Position numbers and translations under genes: made by a program. Of a DNA stretch of 59,656 nt, positions 15,324 through 23,643 are shown piece by piece. The number at the start of each line of letters is the position of its first letter. The first letter of the stretch is position 1. The DNA comes from Hymenobacter persicinus (lineage in GTDB: Bacteria; Bacteroidota; Bacteroidia; Cytophagales; Hymenobacteraceae): positions 1 through 59,656 of the forward strand of contig NZ_SEWE01000029.1 in NCBI RefSeq assembly GCF_004167665.1, given 5' to 3'. A model generated the notes under the pieces. The model was given only the letters and a program-made list of their open reading frames with translations, was not told where the DNA came from and did no database searches.

Positions 15324-16670
15324 ATGAGAACATTCCGCTTCCCCCACCCCCTGGTGCTGCTGGTGGGCTTTATTGCTGTGGCCATGCTGCTGAGCTACGT
15401 GCTGCCGGCCAGCGAATTTGCCCGCCAGGCCGACGCCGCCACCGGCCGCGACGTAGTGGTGGCCGGCTCCTACCACCGCGTGGCGCCCACGCCGGTGAGC
15501 CCGCTGCAGGCCCTGGTGGATATTCCGAAGGGCATGGCCGAGGCGGCCAGCGTGATTTTCCTGGTGTTTTTGGCCGGCGGGGCCTTCACCGTCGTCGACC
15601 ACACCGGGGCCCTGCGCCGGGGCGTCGACTGGCTGCTCGACAAGTTCCGGGGGCGGGAGGCGGTGGTGATTCCCATCATTTCCGTGCTGTTTGCCACGAT
15701 GGGGGCGCTGGAAAACATGCAGGAAGAAATCATTCCCTTGGTGCCCGTACTGCTGATTCTGATGCGCCGCATCGGCTACCCGCCCCTGACGGCGGTGGCC
15801 GTGAGCCTGGGCTCGGCGGCCGTAGGCGCGGCCTTTAGCCCCCTGAACCCGTTTCAGGTCGGCATAGCCCAGAAGCTGGCCCAGCTCCCGCTCTTGTCGG
15901 GCGGGGCTTTTCGGATGGCATTTCTGGTAGTGGCCTTGGGGCTGTGGATACTCGGCACGGTGCGCTTTGCCCAGAAAAATCGGGTGGCGCCCCAGGCCGC
16001 CGATGCCGCGGACGCCACGGCGGGCGGAGCTGGCCGGCACGGACTAGTGCTGCTGCTGCTCTTGCTCACGTTCAGCTACTTCGCCTACGGGGTGCTGGAG
16101 CTGGGCTGGGACTTCGAGCAGATGGCGGCGCTGTTTTTCACCCTGGGCATTGTGGCGGGCCTGGTGGGCGGCCTGGGGCTGACGGGCACAGCCGAGGGCT
16201 TCATTGCCGGCTTCCGCGACATTGCCTTCTCGGCCCTGCTCATCGGCTTTGCCCGGGCCATTTTCGTCGTGCTCGAGCAGGGCCACATTGTCGATACCAT
16301 CGTGCAGGCGCTGTCGGCCCCGCTGGCCCACCTGCCCGTAACGGTGGCGGCCCTGGGCATGATGGGCGTGCACACGGCCCTGCACCTGCCCGTGCCCAGC
16401 GTGAGCGGGCAGGCCGTGCTGACCATGCCCTTGCTCGTGCCCCTGTCAGATTTGATCGGGCTGCCGCGGCAGGTGACGGTGCTGGCCTACCAGTACGGCG
16501 CCGGCCTGTGCGAGCTGCTCACGCCCACCAACGGCGCCCTCATGGCCATGCTCGTCGCCTGCGGAGTGCGCTTCGACCAGTGGTGGAAATTCGTATTCCC
16601 GCTCTACCTGGTGCTGCTGGCCGTGGGCATTGCGGCCGTCGTCATCGGTATTGCCGTGGGGTTGAAGTAA
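15324..16670 (+). CDS. YfcC/DcuC-type carboxylate or peptide carrier
   Basis: This 448-residue polytopic inner-membrane protein has about 12 helices. It begins MRTFRFPHPLVLLVGFIAVAMLLSYVLPASEF, typical of YfcC/AbgT-like members of the DcuC superfamily, then has the long loop before SPLQALVDIPKGMAEAASVIFLVFLAGGAFTVVDHTGAL, and conserved NMQEEIIPLVPVL and AFSPLNPFQVGIAQ. The second half repeats the pattern (GGLGLTGTAEGFIAGFRDIAFSALLIGFARAI ... LTPTNGALMAMLVACGV). Members carry C4-dicarboxylates, arginine/ornithine or peptides; the substrate here cannot be told. A TACCTTCG box (15312-15319) sits 5 bases before ATG. It is monocistronic, with a terminator at 16739. Confidence 0.88.
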   Translation: MRTFRFPHPLVLLVGFIAVAMLLSYVLPASEFARQADAATGRDVVVAGSYHRVAPTPVSPLQALVDIPKGMAEAASVIFLVFLAGGAFTVVDHTGALRRGVDWLLDKFRGREAVVIPIISVLFATMGALENMQEEIIPLVPVLLILMRRIGYPPLTAVAVSLGSAAVGAAFSPLNPFQVGIAQKLAQLPLLSGGAFRMAFLVVALGLWILGTVRFAQKNRVAPQAADAADATAGGAGRHGLVLLLLLLTFSYFAYGVLELGWDFEQMAALFFTLGIVAGLVGGLGLTGTAEGFIAGFRDIAFSALLIGFARAIFVVLEQGHIVDTIVQALSAPLAHLPVTVAALGMMGVHTALHLPVPSVSGQAVLTMPLLVPLSDLIGLPRQVTVLAYQYGAGLCELLTPTNGALMAMLVACGVRFDQWWKFVFPLYLVLLAVGIAAVVIGIAVGLK

Positions 16671-16677
16671 ACACGAG

Positions 16678-16870
16678 CTGTCATGGCGAGCAACGCGAAG
16701 CAATCCGTCCCGGACGACGCGCCGAACTTTGTGAATCGAAAAGCCCCGACGTTAGAAAAACGTCGGGGCTTTTTGGTGAAAAGAGGCTGGTCACTTTTCA
16801 GAGGACGAATTGACGCCGCTTGAAGCGCGGAATGGCTGGTGCCTCGCAATGGCAGGTCCAGCGTGACAAG
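16678..16870. repeat. Degenerate palindromic intergenic repeat (TGTCATGGCGAG family)
   Basis: The left part begins TGTCATGGCGAGC and runs to AATCCGTCC. The right part contains GGACGAATTG and TGCCTCGCAATGGCA. These match, with decay, the arms of the nested element at 27027-27294, and the central terminator has the same sequence core (AAAGCCCCGACGTT). It separates two convergent genes. Confidence 0.6.
16739..16774. terminator. Bidirectional terminator inside the repeat
   Basis: AAAAGCCCCGACGTT (16739-16753) and AACGTCGGGGCTTTT (16759-16773) are exact complements with a 5-base loop and flanking A/T runs. Confidence 0.85.
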
Positions 16871-16885
16871 GTTAGCGTGCCGGGT

Positions 16886-17287
16886 TTAGGCGAAGCGCAG
16901 CTCCTCGGCTTCGAAGATGCGCTTGAGCTTGCGCTTTTTCTCCACAATCTGGAAGCGGGTGCGGTGGCGGGTTTCGTCCCAGTACACGTCGGACACCAAG
17001 CCGCGGTGGGCCGGCTGCCCGGGCGCGGGGCTAACTTCCTCCACCAGGTCGCCGAAGCTGAACGGGGGCTTGTCGGGCAGCTCCGTGAACAGCTCCCCAC
17101 TGACTTTAAACTGCTGCTCGTCGTAGCGCAGCAGAATCCAGTCCTCGGTTTCGTCGATTTTCTCGAAGAGCTTCCCCATCGGTTCCAGCCACTCGAAGGT
17201 GCGGCGGTTGGCGGGGTGAATGTAGCGGAAGCCGTAGTCGGGCGTCCAGGCGTAAAGGCCGAAAACAACGGGTTTGGGGCGGGGCAC
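16886..17287 (-). CDS. Conserved-type hypothetical protein, soluble
   Basis: This 133-residue protein has no signal or membrane segment and is rich in aromatic and charged residues (GLYAWTPDYGFRYIHPANRRTFEWLEP). A basic helical end reads IVEKKRKLKRIFEAEEL. It looks like a compact single domain built of strands, FSFGDLVEEV followed by VYWDETRHRTRFQIV. I do not recognise it with certainty. It is 75 bases downstream of the membrane protein gene at 17363 on the same strand, so the two may form an operon that ends at the repeat to its left. Confidence 0.7.
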   Translation of the reverse strand: MPRPKPVVFGLYAWTPDYGFRYIHPANRRTFEWLEPMGKLFEKIDETEDWILLRYDEQQFKVSGELFTELPDKPPFSFGDLVEEVSPAPGQPAHRGLVSDVYWDETRHRTRFQIVEKKRKLKRIFEAEELRFA

Positions 17288-17362
17288 GGAAACGAAAGAT
17301 GGTACGAAATAAAAACCCGGCTGCCGGATTTTGGTTCGCCAAAGCTAACGGCCCCCGGCGGT

Positions 17363-18052
17363 TTATTCGCTACCCCGGAGCCGGGCCGCGGCGTGGGCCA
17401 CCACCCGGTCGCGGTGGGCGGGGCCGTCGTGCAGGTCGGCAAAGGAAATCCGCTGCGCCGCCCCAGATTCGTGGTGTACCAGCAGGTCGGCGGCTCCCAC
17501 GGGCTCTACGGCCGTCACGTCGGCCCAGCGCACGTGAAAGGCGGGACCCAACAGCCGGAGCCGGCCGCTGAAACCTTCCTCGTGCAGGTGCAGATGGCGC
17601 CGCTGCCCCACCCGGTGCAGGTTGAAGGCCAGCACGACGAAAAACGCGGCCAGGGTTCCGTACAGAAAAGGCAGCACGTGCACTTTATGAACGCCGCTGA
17701 GCAGTTCGGCCTCGTGGTGGCGGTGCCAGATGTGGTAGCCTTCCAACGCCAGAACGCCCGCCGCGGCCAGCTCCAGCCACGCCACCCGCTCGTGGTGGAA
17801 GGGGCGCTGCTTTAGATGCCGCCACTCCCGCAGCATCAGCCCCAGGTAAGCGGCCCCGACTACAAATTCCGCCCCCGTCACCCAGGACAGCGGTTCCCGG
17901 CCCGTCAGCGCGTCGAGGGCGGTGAAGACCAGCACCACGGCGGGCACCACGTGGCCAACGCTCTTTTTGCGCTGGCGCTGGGCGTGCTCCCGGTGGTAGA
18001 GCGTGACGCGGCCGGCCGGCATCGGGGCAGTGGAGGAAGTCGAGGAAGTCAT
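17363..18052 (-). CDS. Membrane protein with C-terminal PH-like domain, unknown function
   Basis: This 229-residue protein has about four membrane segments (VVPAVVLVFTALDAL, FVVGAAYLGLMLREW, LELAAAGVLALEGY, FLYGTLAAFFVVLAFNL). A roughly 75-residue soluble end follows (LHLHEEGFSGRLRLLGPAFHVRWADVTAVEP ... ISFADLHDG) whose strand pattern resembles bacterial PH-like domains of the YcxB/DUF304 kind. The Ser/Thr-rich N-terminus (MTSSTSSTAPMPAG) is unstructured. His-rich loops (HRHHEAE) might bind metal. No function is known. Confidence 0.65.
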   Translation of the reverse strand: MTSSTSSTAPMPAGRVTLYHREHAQRQRKKSVGHVVPAVVLVFTALDALTGREPLSWVTGAEFVVGAAYLGLMLREWRHLKQRPFHHERVAWLELAAAGVLALEGYHIWHRHHEAELLSGVHKVHVLPFLYGTLAAFFVVLAFNLHRVGQRRHLHLHEEGFSGRLRLLGPAFHVRWADVTAVEPVGAADLLVHHESGAAQRISFADLHDGPAHRDRVVAHAAARLRGSE

Positions 18053-18233
18053 GGGGGAAGCACGGCATTTTTCCCCTTTCCCGCAAGCCGAGGCCGGGCC
18101 CCCAAAGCCGGCAGCAACCAGTATTTACCCGTTCAGGCTGAGCGGCTTCGGCGTGGGTCTATAACCCGGGCGCTAGCTATGGAGTTAAACGCCCAAAGCC
18201 GTTGAGCTTTCGTGCTGATTTTCCGCTGTACCC

Positions 18234-20054
18234 ATGCCTTCTGAGACTACCTCTTCGCCTACCTCCACGCTGCAAGCCGGCATGGGGGCCATTCCCCATG
18301 CTGCCGGTACCACTTTCCGCGTCTGGGCGCCCCACGCCGAGGCCGTGGCCGTGGTCGGCCCCTTCAACGACTGGAACCACAGTGCCCACCCGCTCACCCA
18401 CGAAGCCGACGGCTACTGGGCCGCCGACGTGGCCGACCTGGGCCCCGGCACCGAGTATAAGTTCTGGCTGCGCACCGCCGACGGGCAGGAGCTGACCCGC
18501 AACGACCCCTACGCCCGCGAAGTCACCCACTCGGCCGGCTCCTCGGTGGTGCCCACCCTGGACTTCGACTGGCAGGACGACCACTTCGAGATGCCCGCCT
18601 GGAACACGCTGGTCATCTACGAGCTGCACGTAGGCACGTTCAACCCCCGGACCGCCGATCAGCCCGGCACCTTTCTCGACGTGGTTGAAAAGCTCGACTA
18701 CCTGCAGCAGCTGGGCATCAACGCCATTGAGGTGATGCCGCCCACCGAGTTTCCCGGCGGCCGCAGCTGGGGCTACAACCCCTCCCACCCCTTCGCCCTC
18801 GAAACCGACTACGGCGGGCCCCAGGCCTTCAAGGAGCTGGTCAAGCAGGCTCACCGCCACGGCATCGCCGTGATTCTGGACGTGGTCTACAACCACTTCG
18901 GCCCCGGCGACCTGGATTTGTGGCAGTTCGACGGCTGGCAGGAAAACGACGGCGGCGGCATCTACTTCTACAACGACTGGCGGGCCGAAACGCCCTGGGG
19001 CCACAACCGCCCCGACTACAGCCGCCCCGAAGTGCGCCGCTACATCCGCGACAATGCCCTGATGTGGCTCGAAGACTACCGCGTCGACGGCCTGCGCTGC
19101 GACTCCATTTCCCACATCCGCAACGTGGACGGCTCCAACGACCCCAGCCGCGACCTGCCCGACGGCTGGAGCTTGATGAAGTGGATCAACGAGGAAATTC
19201 AGGCCAAGATGCCCTGGAAAATCACCATTGCCGAGGATCTGCAGGGCAATGAGTACATCACCCGGGCCCCGGACGCCGACGGCCAGGGCTTTGCCGCCCA
19301 GTGGGATGCCGCCTTCGTCAACATCCTGCGCGAGGCCCTGACTACCCCCAACGACGCCGACCGCAACCTGTCTGCCGTGGCCCAAACGCTAGCCCAGGCC
19401 TACAACGGCGACGCCTTTCAGCGCGTGATTTACACCGAGTCGCACGATGAGGTGGCCAACGGTAAGTCCCGGGTGCCGGAGGAAATCATGCCCGGCGAGG
19501 CCCACGGCTGGTTCCCGAAGAAGCGCGCGACGCTGGGGGTGGCCTTGGTGTTTACCGCGCCCGGCGTGCCGATGCTGTTTCAGGGCCAGGAGTTTCTGGC
19601 CGACGGCTACTTCTCCGACGACCAGCCCCTGCAGTGGCAGCGCGCCGACGAGCTAGGCGGCCTCGTGCACCTGTACCGCGACCTGATTGGGCTGCGCCGC
19701 AACCTGACCGGCACCACCCGCGGCCTGACGGGTCAGCACACGGAGGTGTTCCACGTGAATAACGACGAGAAAACGCTGGCTTTCCGCCGCTGGGACGCGG
19801 GCGGGGCCGGCGACGAAACCATCATCCTGGCCAACTTCGCCGACGTCACCCACGACTCCTACACCGTGGGGCTGCCCGCCGCCGGCCGCTGGCACGTGCG
19901 CTTCAACTCTGACTGGCAGGGCTACGACCAGCAGTTCGGCAACTTCGAGAGTATGGGCACCGACGCCGAGGAAGGCAGCTACGACGGGCAGCCGTTTCAC
20001 GCCGCATTCGGGCTGGCCCCCTATTCCGTGCTCATCATTTCCCAGGACGCCTAA
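18234..20054 (+). CDS. GH13 alpha-glucan branching-type enzyme
   Basis: This 606-residue cytoplasmic glycoside hydrolase family 13 protein has an N-terminal CBM48/E-set domain (about 1-110, TTFRVWAPHAEAVAVVGPFNDWN). The catalytic barrel follows, with DVVYNH (216-221), GLRCDS holding the nucleophile Asp290, TIAED with acid/base Glu334, and ESHDE with Asp405, then an all-beta C-terminal domain. It fits a 1,4-alpha-glucan branching enzyme or the related malto-oligosyltrehalose trehalohydrolase; it is shorter than E. coli GlgB, which has an extra N-terminal domain. The glycogen synthase gene 161 bases downstream favours a role in making branched glycogen. All three catalytic residues are present. 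Confidence 0.88.
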   Translation: MPSETTSSPTSTLQAGMGAIPHAAGTTFRVWAPHAEAVAVVGPFNDWNHSAHPLTHEADGYWAADVADLGPGTEYKFWLRTADGQELTRNDPYAREVTHSAGSSVVPTLDFDWQDDHFEMPAWNTLVIYELHVGTFNPRTADQPGTFLDVVEKLDYLQQLGINAIEVMPPTEFPGGRSWGYNPSHPFALETDYGGPQAFKELVKQAHRHGIAVILDVVYNHFGPGDLDLWQFDGWQENDGGGIYFYNDWRAETPWGHNRPDYSRPEVRRYIRDNALMWLEDYRVDGLRCDSISHIRNVDGSNDPSRDLPDGWSLMKWINEEIQAKMPWKITIAEDLQGNEYITRAPDADGQGFAAQWDAAFVNILREALTTPNDADRNLSAVAQTLAQAYNGDAFQRVIYTESHDEVANGKSRVPEEIMPGEAHGWFPKKRATLGVALVFTAPGVPMLFQGQEFLADGYFSDDQPLQWQRADELGGLVHLYRDLIGLRRNLTGTTRGLTGQHTEVFHVNNDEKTLAFRRWDAGGAGDETIILANFADVTHDSYTVGLPAAGRWHVRFNSDWQGYDQQFGNFESMGTDAEEGSYDGQPFHAAFGLAPYSVLIISQDA

Positions 20055-20215
20055 CCCCGCTTCCCTGGGGCAAGTTGAGCCCTTTAAAGGCGGGAGGCCG
20101 GCCAGATCCGCACCGGATGGGCCTGCTTCCCGCTTTTTTTTGGACCCGTCCCGTCAATACCGTAGTCAAACACAAGGAGAAAACTATCTTGCCGCTCCAC
20201 GCCAACACCCGCCTT

Positions 20216-22060
20216 ATGCAAGTTCCCGCTCCTGCGCCCAACCCCATTGCCCCCGATGCCCTGCTGGTTGAAGTGGCCTGGGAAGTCTGCAATCAGGTGG
20301 GCGGCATCTACACCGTGATTCGCTCCAAGGTGCCGGCCACGGTGCAGGTCTGGGACGACCGGTACTGCCTGCTGGGCCCCTATTTTGCCCACCAGGCCCA
20401 GGGCGAGTTTGAGCCCATCGACGAGTACGAGCTGGAGCACCTGCGCAAGGACGACCCCTTTGCAGGCGCCGTGCGCCAGATGCGGGCCCACGGCTTCGAC
20501 GTGCAGTACGGGGTCTGGCTCGTCACGGGCCGGCCCCGGGTGGTGCTGATTAACCCCTACCAGGTCTACGACCGGCTGGGCGGCATCAAGTCCGACCTCT
20601 GGGAGCATCACGGCATTCCGACCCCCGATTCCGACGACCTACTGCACCAGGTGGAGGCATTCGGGCTGCTGGCCAAGATCTTTCTGCAAACCCTGACGGC
20701 TGAAACGGTGCCGGATCGGCGCGTTATCGGTCACTTCCACGAGTGGATGACCGGCGTGGCCATTCCGGCCCTGCGCCGGGAGCAGGTGCCGGTACACTTA
20801 TTGTTTACGACCCACGCCACGCTGCTGGGCCGCTACCTGGCCATGAACGACCCGAACTTCTACGACCACCTGATGCAGGTGAACTGGGCGGCCGAGGCGG
20901 TGCACTTCAACATCGAAACCGCCGTGCGCATCGAGCGGGCCGCGGCCCACGGCTCCCACGTGTTTACCACCGTGAGTGAGCTGACCGTGCGCGAGTGCAT
21001 CTACCTGCTCGACCGGATTCCGGACGCGGTGCTGCCCAACGGCCTTAACATTGAGCGGTTTGTGGCTTTGCACGAGTTTCAGAATCTGCACCAGCAGTAC
21101 AAGGCCAAGATTCACGAGTTTGTGATGGCGCACTTCTTCCAGTCGTACTCTTTCGACCTGGACAACACGCTCTACCTGTTCACCTCCGGGCGCTACGAGT
21201 ACCACAACAAGGGCTTTGACCTGACCTTGGAAGCCCTGGCCCGGCTCAACTACCGCCTCCAGCAAAGCGGGCTCGACGGGCAGGTGGTCATGTTTTTCAT
21301 CACCAAGCGGCCGTTTCACAGCATCAACCCGCAGGTGCTCCAGAGTCGGGCCATTCTGGATGAGGTGCAGGAAACCTGCGAGGCCATTGAGCGGCAGGTG
21401 GGCGAACGGCTGTTCTACGCCGCCGCCGCCAGCACCGACCACCGCCTGCCCGACCTGAGCAGCATGGTCGACGACTACTGGAAGCTGCGCTACCGCCGCA
21501 CCCTGCAAAGCTGGAAAACCCACGCCCTGCCGCCGGTTATCACCCACAACCTGGTCGACGACGCCAACGACGACATTCTGAACTTCCTGCGCCGCTCGAA
21601 CCTGGTCAACAACCAGCACGACCGGGTGAAAATCGTGTACCACCCCGACTTCGTCTCGCCTACCTCGCCGCTGTTTGGCATGGAGTACGGGCAGTTTGTG
21701 CGGGGCTGCCACCTGGGCATTTTCCCGAGCTACTACGAGCCCTGGGGCTACACCCCGCTCGAGTGCGTGGCCCGCGGCGTGCCGGCCATCACCTCCGACC
21801 TGTCGGGTTTCGGCGACTACGTGATGGAAACCGTGCCCGACCACGAAGCCAAGGGCATTTACGTGGTCAAGCGCCAGGAAAAGTCCTTCGACGAGTCGGC
21901 TGAGGAGCTCACCGACATGCTCTGGAACTTCGTGCAGCTCAACCGCCGGGAGCGAATCATGCAGCGCAACAACGTGGAAAGCTCCGCCGAACTCTACGAT
22001 TGGAAAAACCTGCGCGTGCACTACGACCGGGCCTACGCCCTGGCGTTGGAGCGGGACTAA
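20216..22060 (+). CDS. Glycogen synthase, GT3 (eukaryotic-type) family
   Basis: This protein of about 614 residues makes alpha-1,4-glucan from a nucleotide-glucose donor. GT3 features are EVCNQVGGIYTVIRSKVP near the start, GHFHEWMTG, FTTHATLLGRY, VSELTVRECIYLL, PNGLNIERF, the acceptor/donor region FTSGRYEYHNKGFDL and the C-terminal signature FPSYYEPWGYTPLEC (Cys in place of the GT5 pattern). GT5 GlgA motifs (KTGGL) are absent. GT3 synthases are found in Bacteroidota and eukaryotes. Start choice is uncertain: ATG 20216 has no ribosome site, while an in-frame TTG at 20189 lies 9 bases after AAGGAGA (20174-20180) and may be the true start. It pairs with the branching-type gene upstream. Confidence 0.92.
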   Translation: MQVPAPAPNPIAPDALLVEVAWEVCNQVGGIYTVIRSKVPATVQVWDDRYCLLGPYFAHQAQGEFEPIDEYELEHLRKDDPFAGAVRQMRAHGFDVQYGVWLVTGRPRVVLINPYQVYDRLGGIKSDLWEHHGIPTPDSDDLLHQVEAFGLLAKIFLQTLTAETVPDRRVIGHFHEWMTGVAIPALRREQVPVHLLFTTHATLLGRYLAMNDPNFYDHLMQVNWAAEAVHFNIETAVRIERAAAHGSHVFTTVSELTVRECIYLLDRIPDAVLPNGLNIERFVALHEFQNLHQQYKAKIHEFVMAHFFQSYSFDLDNTLYLFTSGRYEYHNKGFDLTLEALARLNYRLQQSGLDGQVVMFFITKRPFHSINPQVLQSRAILDEVQETCEAIERQVGERLFYAAAASTDHRLPDLSSMVDDYWKLRYRRTLQSWKTHALPPVITHNLVDDANDDILNFLRRSNLVNNQHDRVKIVYHPDFVSPTSPLFGMEYGQFVRGCHLGIFPSYYEPWGYTPLECVARGVPAITSDLSGFGDYVMETVPDHEAKGIYVVKRQEKSFDESAEELTDMLWNFVQLNRRERIMQRNNVESSAELYDWKNLRVHYDRAYALALERD

Positions 22061-22180
22061 GCCCCGGCCCACCTTGGGATGTTGCTGCGGACCACCTTTA
22101 ATCCGGGGCGGCACTGACGGGCGTATATTTCCGCCAAGCTGGTGCTTCCACCGGCCGCTCCGGCTTTTTCCCGCTGCTTT

Positions 22181-23023
22181 GTGCTTCTGAAACCTCGCCT
22201 GCTGTTCCCGGCTTTGCTCCTGCTCCTGATGGGGGCCGTCACTGCTGTGGCTCAGGAGCTGTGGCTGCAGCCGGCCCGGTTTTGGGTAGCTCCTGGCACG
22301 TCCCAGCACATCCGCGTGCTGGTCGGCGACAACTTCGCCGGGGCCCGCTGGCCGGGCCGGAGCAGCCGGCTCACGAGCTTTGTGCAGTATGCCCCCGGCC
22401 AAACGCTGGACCATACTGCCGCCGCCCGCCTGGCCGATACGCTGGCTACCACGGTCATGTTTGTGCGGCCCGGCGTACACCTGCTGGCCTTCAGCACCAC
22501 CAGCAACTACGCGGAGTTGGAAGCCGGCAAATTCACCGAGTATCTGCGCCAGCAAGGTCTGGATTACATCATTGCCCTGCGCGAGCAGCGGCAGCAGCAA
22601 CTCAAGCCCGGGCGGGAAATGTACCGCCGCTGCGCCAAAACGCTGGTGCAGGTGGGTGCCGGCGGCCCGGATACGGCCCGCACCTATGCCCGCGCCGTGG
22701 GACATGCCCTGGAGCTGGTACCCGAACAAAACCCGTACGCCGCCAAGCCCGGGGCCTCGCTCACGGTGCTCGTGCTGGCCGCGGGGCAGCCCCAGCGCGG
22801 GGCTTTGGTGCAGGTGCGCCAGCGCTTACCGGGCCAACAAACGGCGCAACTTTTCACTTTTCGCAGTAACCAAAACGGCCGCGTGCTGTTCAAGCTTAGT
22901 GCGGGAGCTACCTACCTGGTCAGCACGGTGCGCATGGAGCCCGCTGCCGATCCGCAGGTGGCCGATTGGCAAAGCACCTGGGCCACGCTCACCTTCGGCA
23001 CCGCCGGGATTTCGGCCCGCTGA
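22181..23023 (+). CDS. DUF4198-like secreted protein
   Basis: This protein of about 280 residues has a signal peptide (LLKPRLLFPALLLLLMGAVTAVAQ). The start is probably GTG 22181; another GTG lies at 22142 in the same frame. After export it reads ELWLQPARFWVAPGTSQHIRVLVGDNFAGARWPG, the pattern of DUF4198/NikM-type proteins, which are mostly beta and often linked with metal (nickel/cobalt) uptake. A central helical insert (EYLRQQGLDYIIALREQRQQQL) with REMYRRCAKTLVQVGAG is followed by an Ig-like domain with GASLTVLVLAAGQPQRGALVQVR. No metal transporter is next to it here, so a metal role is not supported locally. Confidence 0.75.
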   Translation: MLLKPRLLFPALLLLLMGAVTAVAQELWLQPARFWVAPGTSQHIRVLVGDNFAGARWPGRSSRLTSFVQYAPGQTLDHTAAARLADTLATTVMFVRPGVHLLAFSTTSNYAELEAGKFTEYLRQQGLDYIIALREQRQQQLKPGREMYRRCAKTLVQVGAGGPDTARTYARAVGHALELVPEQNPYAAKPGASLTVLVLAAGQPQRGALVQVRQRLPGQQTAQLFTFRSNQNGRVLFKLSAGATYLVSTVRMEPAADPQVADWQSTWATLTFGTAGISAR

Positions 23024-23127
23024 AATCCCGGAATTTTCTCCTAACTTGGTCGTCCCGCGCACTCCGCACCCGATTTTTTTTTTCCTACCTTCGCAACTCC
23101 CTAAAAAACTCCGACACCACAGACGGT

Positions 23128-23502
23128 ATGAAGTACTCGATTGATAAAAAGGAAACTTACACGATTATCACCATTGACGAGAAAAAGCTCGATACAACCG
23201 TCGCGCCTGATCTGAAGTCGGAGTTCGTGAAGTTGAACGCAGAAGGTATCAACAACCTGATCCTGGATTTGCAGAACGTGAAGTACACGGACTCGTCGGG
23301 CCTGAGCTCCATCCTCATTGCCAACCGTCTGTGCAACTCGACCGGCGGCCTGCTGGTGCTCACCGGCCTGCAGGACCACGTGATGAAGCTCATCACCATC
23401 TCCAAGCTCGAATCGGTGCTGCATATTCTGCCCACCGTGGAAGAAGGCATCGACCGAATCTTCCTTCACGCCATCGAGCGGGACCTGACCAGCAAAGAAT
23501 AG
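23128..23502 (+). CDS. STAS-domain anti-sigma factor antagonist
   Basis: This 124-residue single-domain protein has the STAS fold of SpoIIAA/RsbV. The phosphorylation loop YTDSSGLSS is at residues 53-61, with Ser56/Ser57 the likely phospho-site, followed by ILIANRL. Partners would be a serine kinase/anti-sigma factor and a phosphatase; none is adjacent, so the regulatory target is not visible. A TACCTTCG promoter-like box lies at 23086-23093. It is monocistronic, with a large terminator immediately after. The next gene (rnz) must start beyond that terminator. Confidence 0.9.
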   Translation: MKYSIDKKETYTIITIDEKKLDTTVAPDLKSEFVKLNAEGINNLILDLQNVKYTDSSGLSSILIANRLCNSTGGLLVLTGLQDHVMKLITISKLESVLHILPTVEEGIDRIFLHAIERDLTSKE

Positions 23503-23519
23503 CTTTTGACCAAGCTGTG

Positions 23520-23577
23520 AGCTGTTGGCTGTTAGCCGTTAGTGTTGCGCTGACGGCTAATGGCTGACAGCTTTTTT
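23520..23577 (+). terminator. Long-stem terminator after the STAS gene
   Basis: AGCTGTTGGCTGTTAGCCGTTA pairs imperfectly with TGACGGCTAATGGCTGACAGCT, followed by TTTTTT. An ATG in the rnz frame at 23560 lies inside this stem, which argues against it being the rnz start. Confidence 0.7.
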
Positions 23578-23643
23578 CGTTTAGCGGAGCTTCATCCGCC
23601 GTTCACTTCTTTCGCCTATACGCCGCCGCCGCACCCCGCTATT

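Noticed and set aside
20798..22729. 643-codon frame opposite the glycogen synthase and the DUF4198-like gene
   Set aside because: A shadow of GT3 coding sequence, with no domain; the forward gene is certain.
23560..23643. Extended N-terminus of ribonuclease Z from ATG 23560
   Set aside because: That ATG is in the stem of the STAS terminator, and the added residues do not resemble the family.
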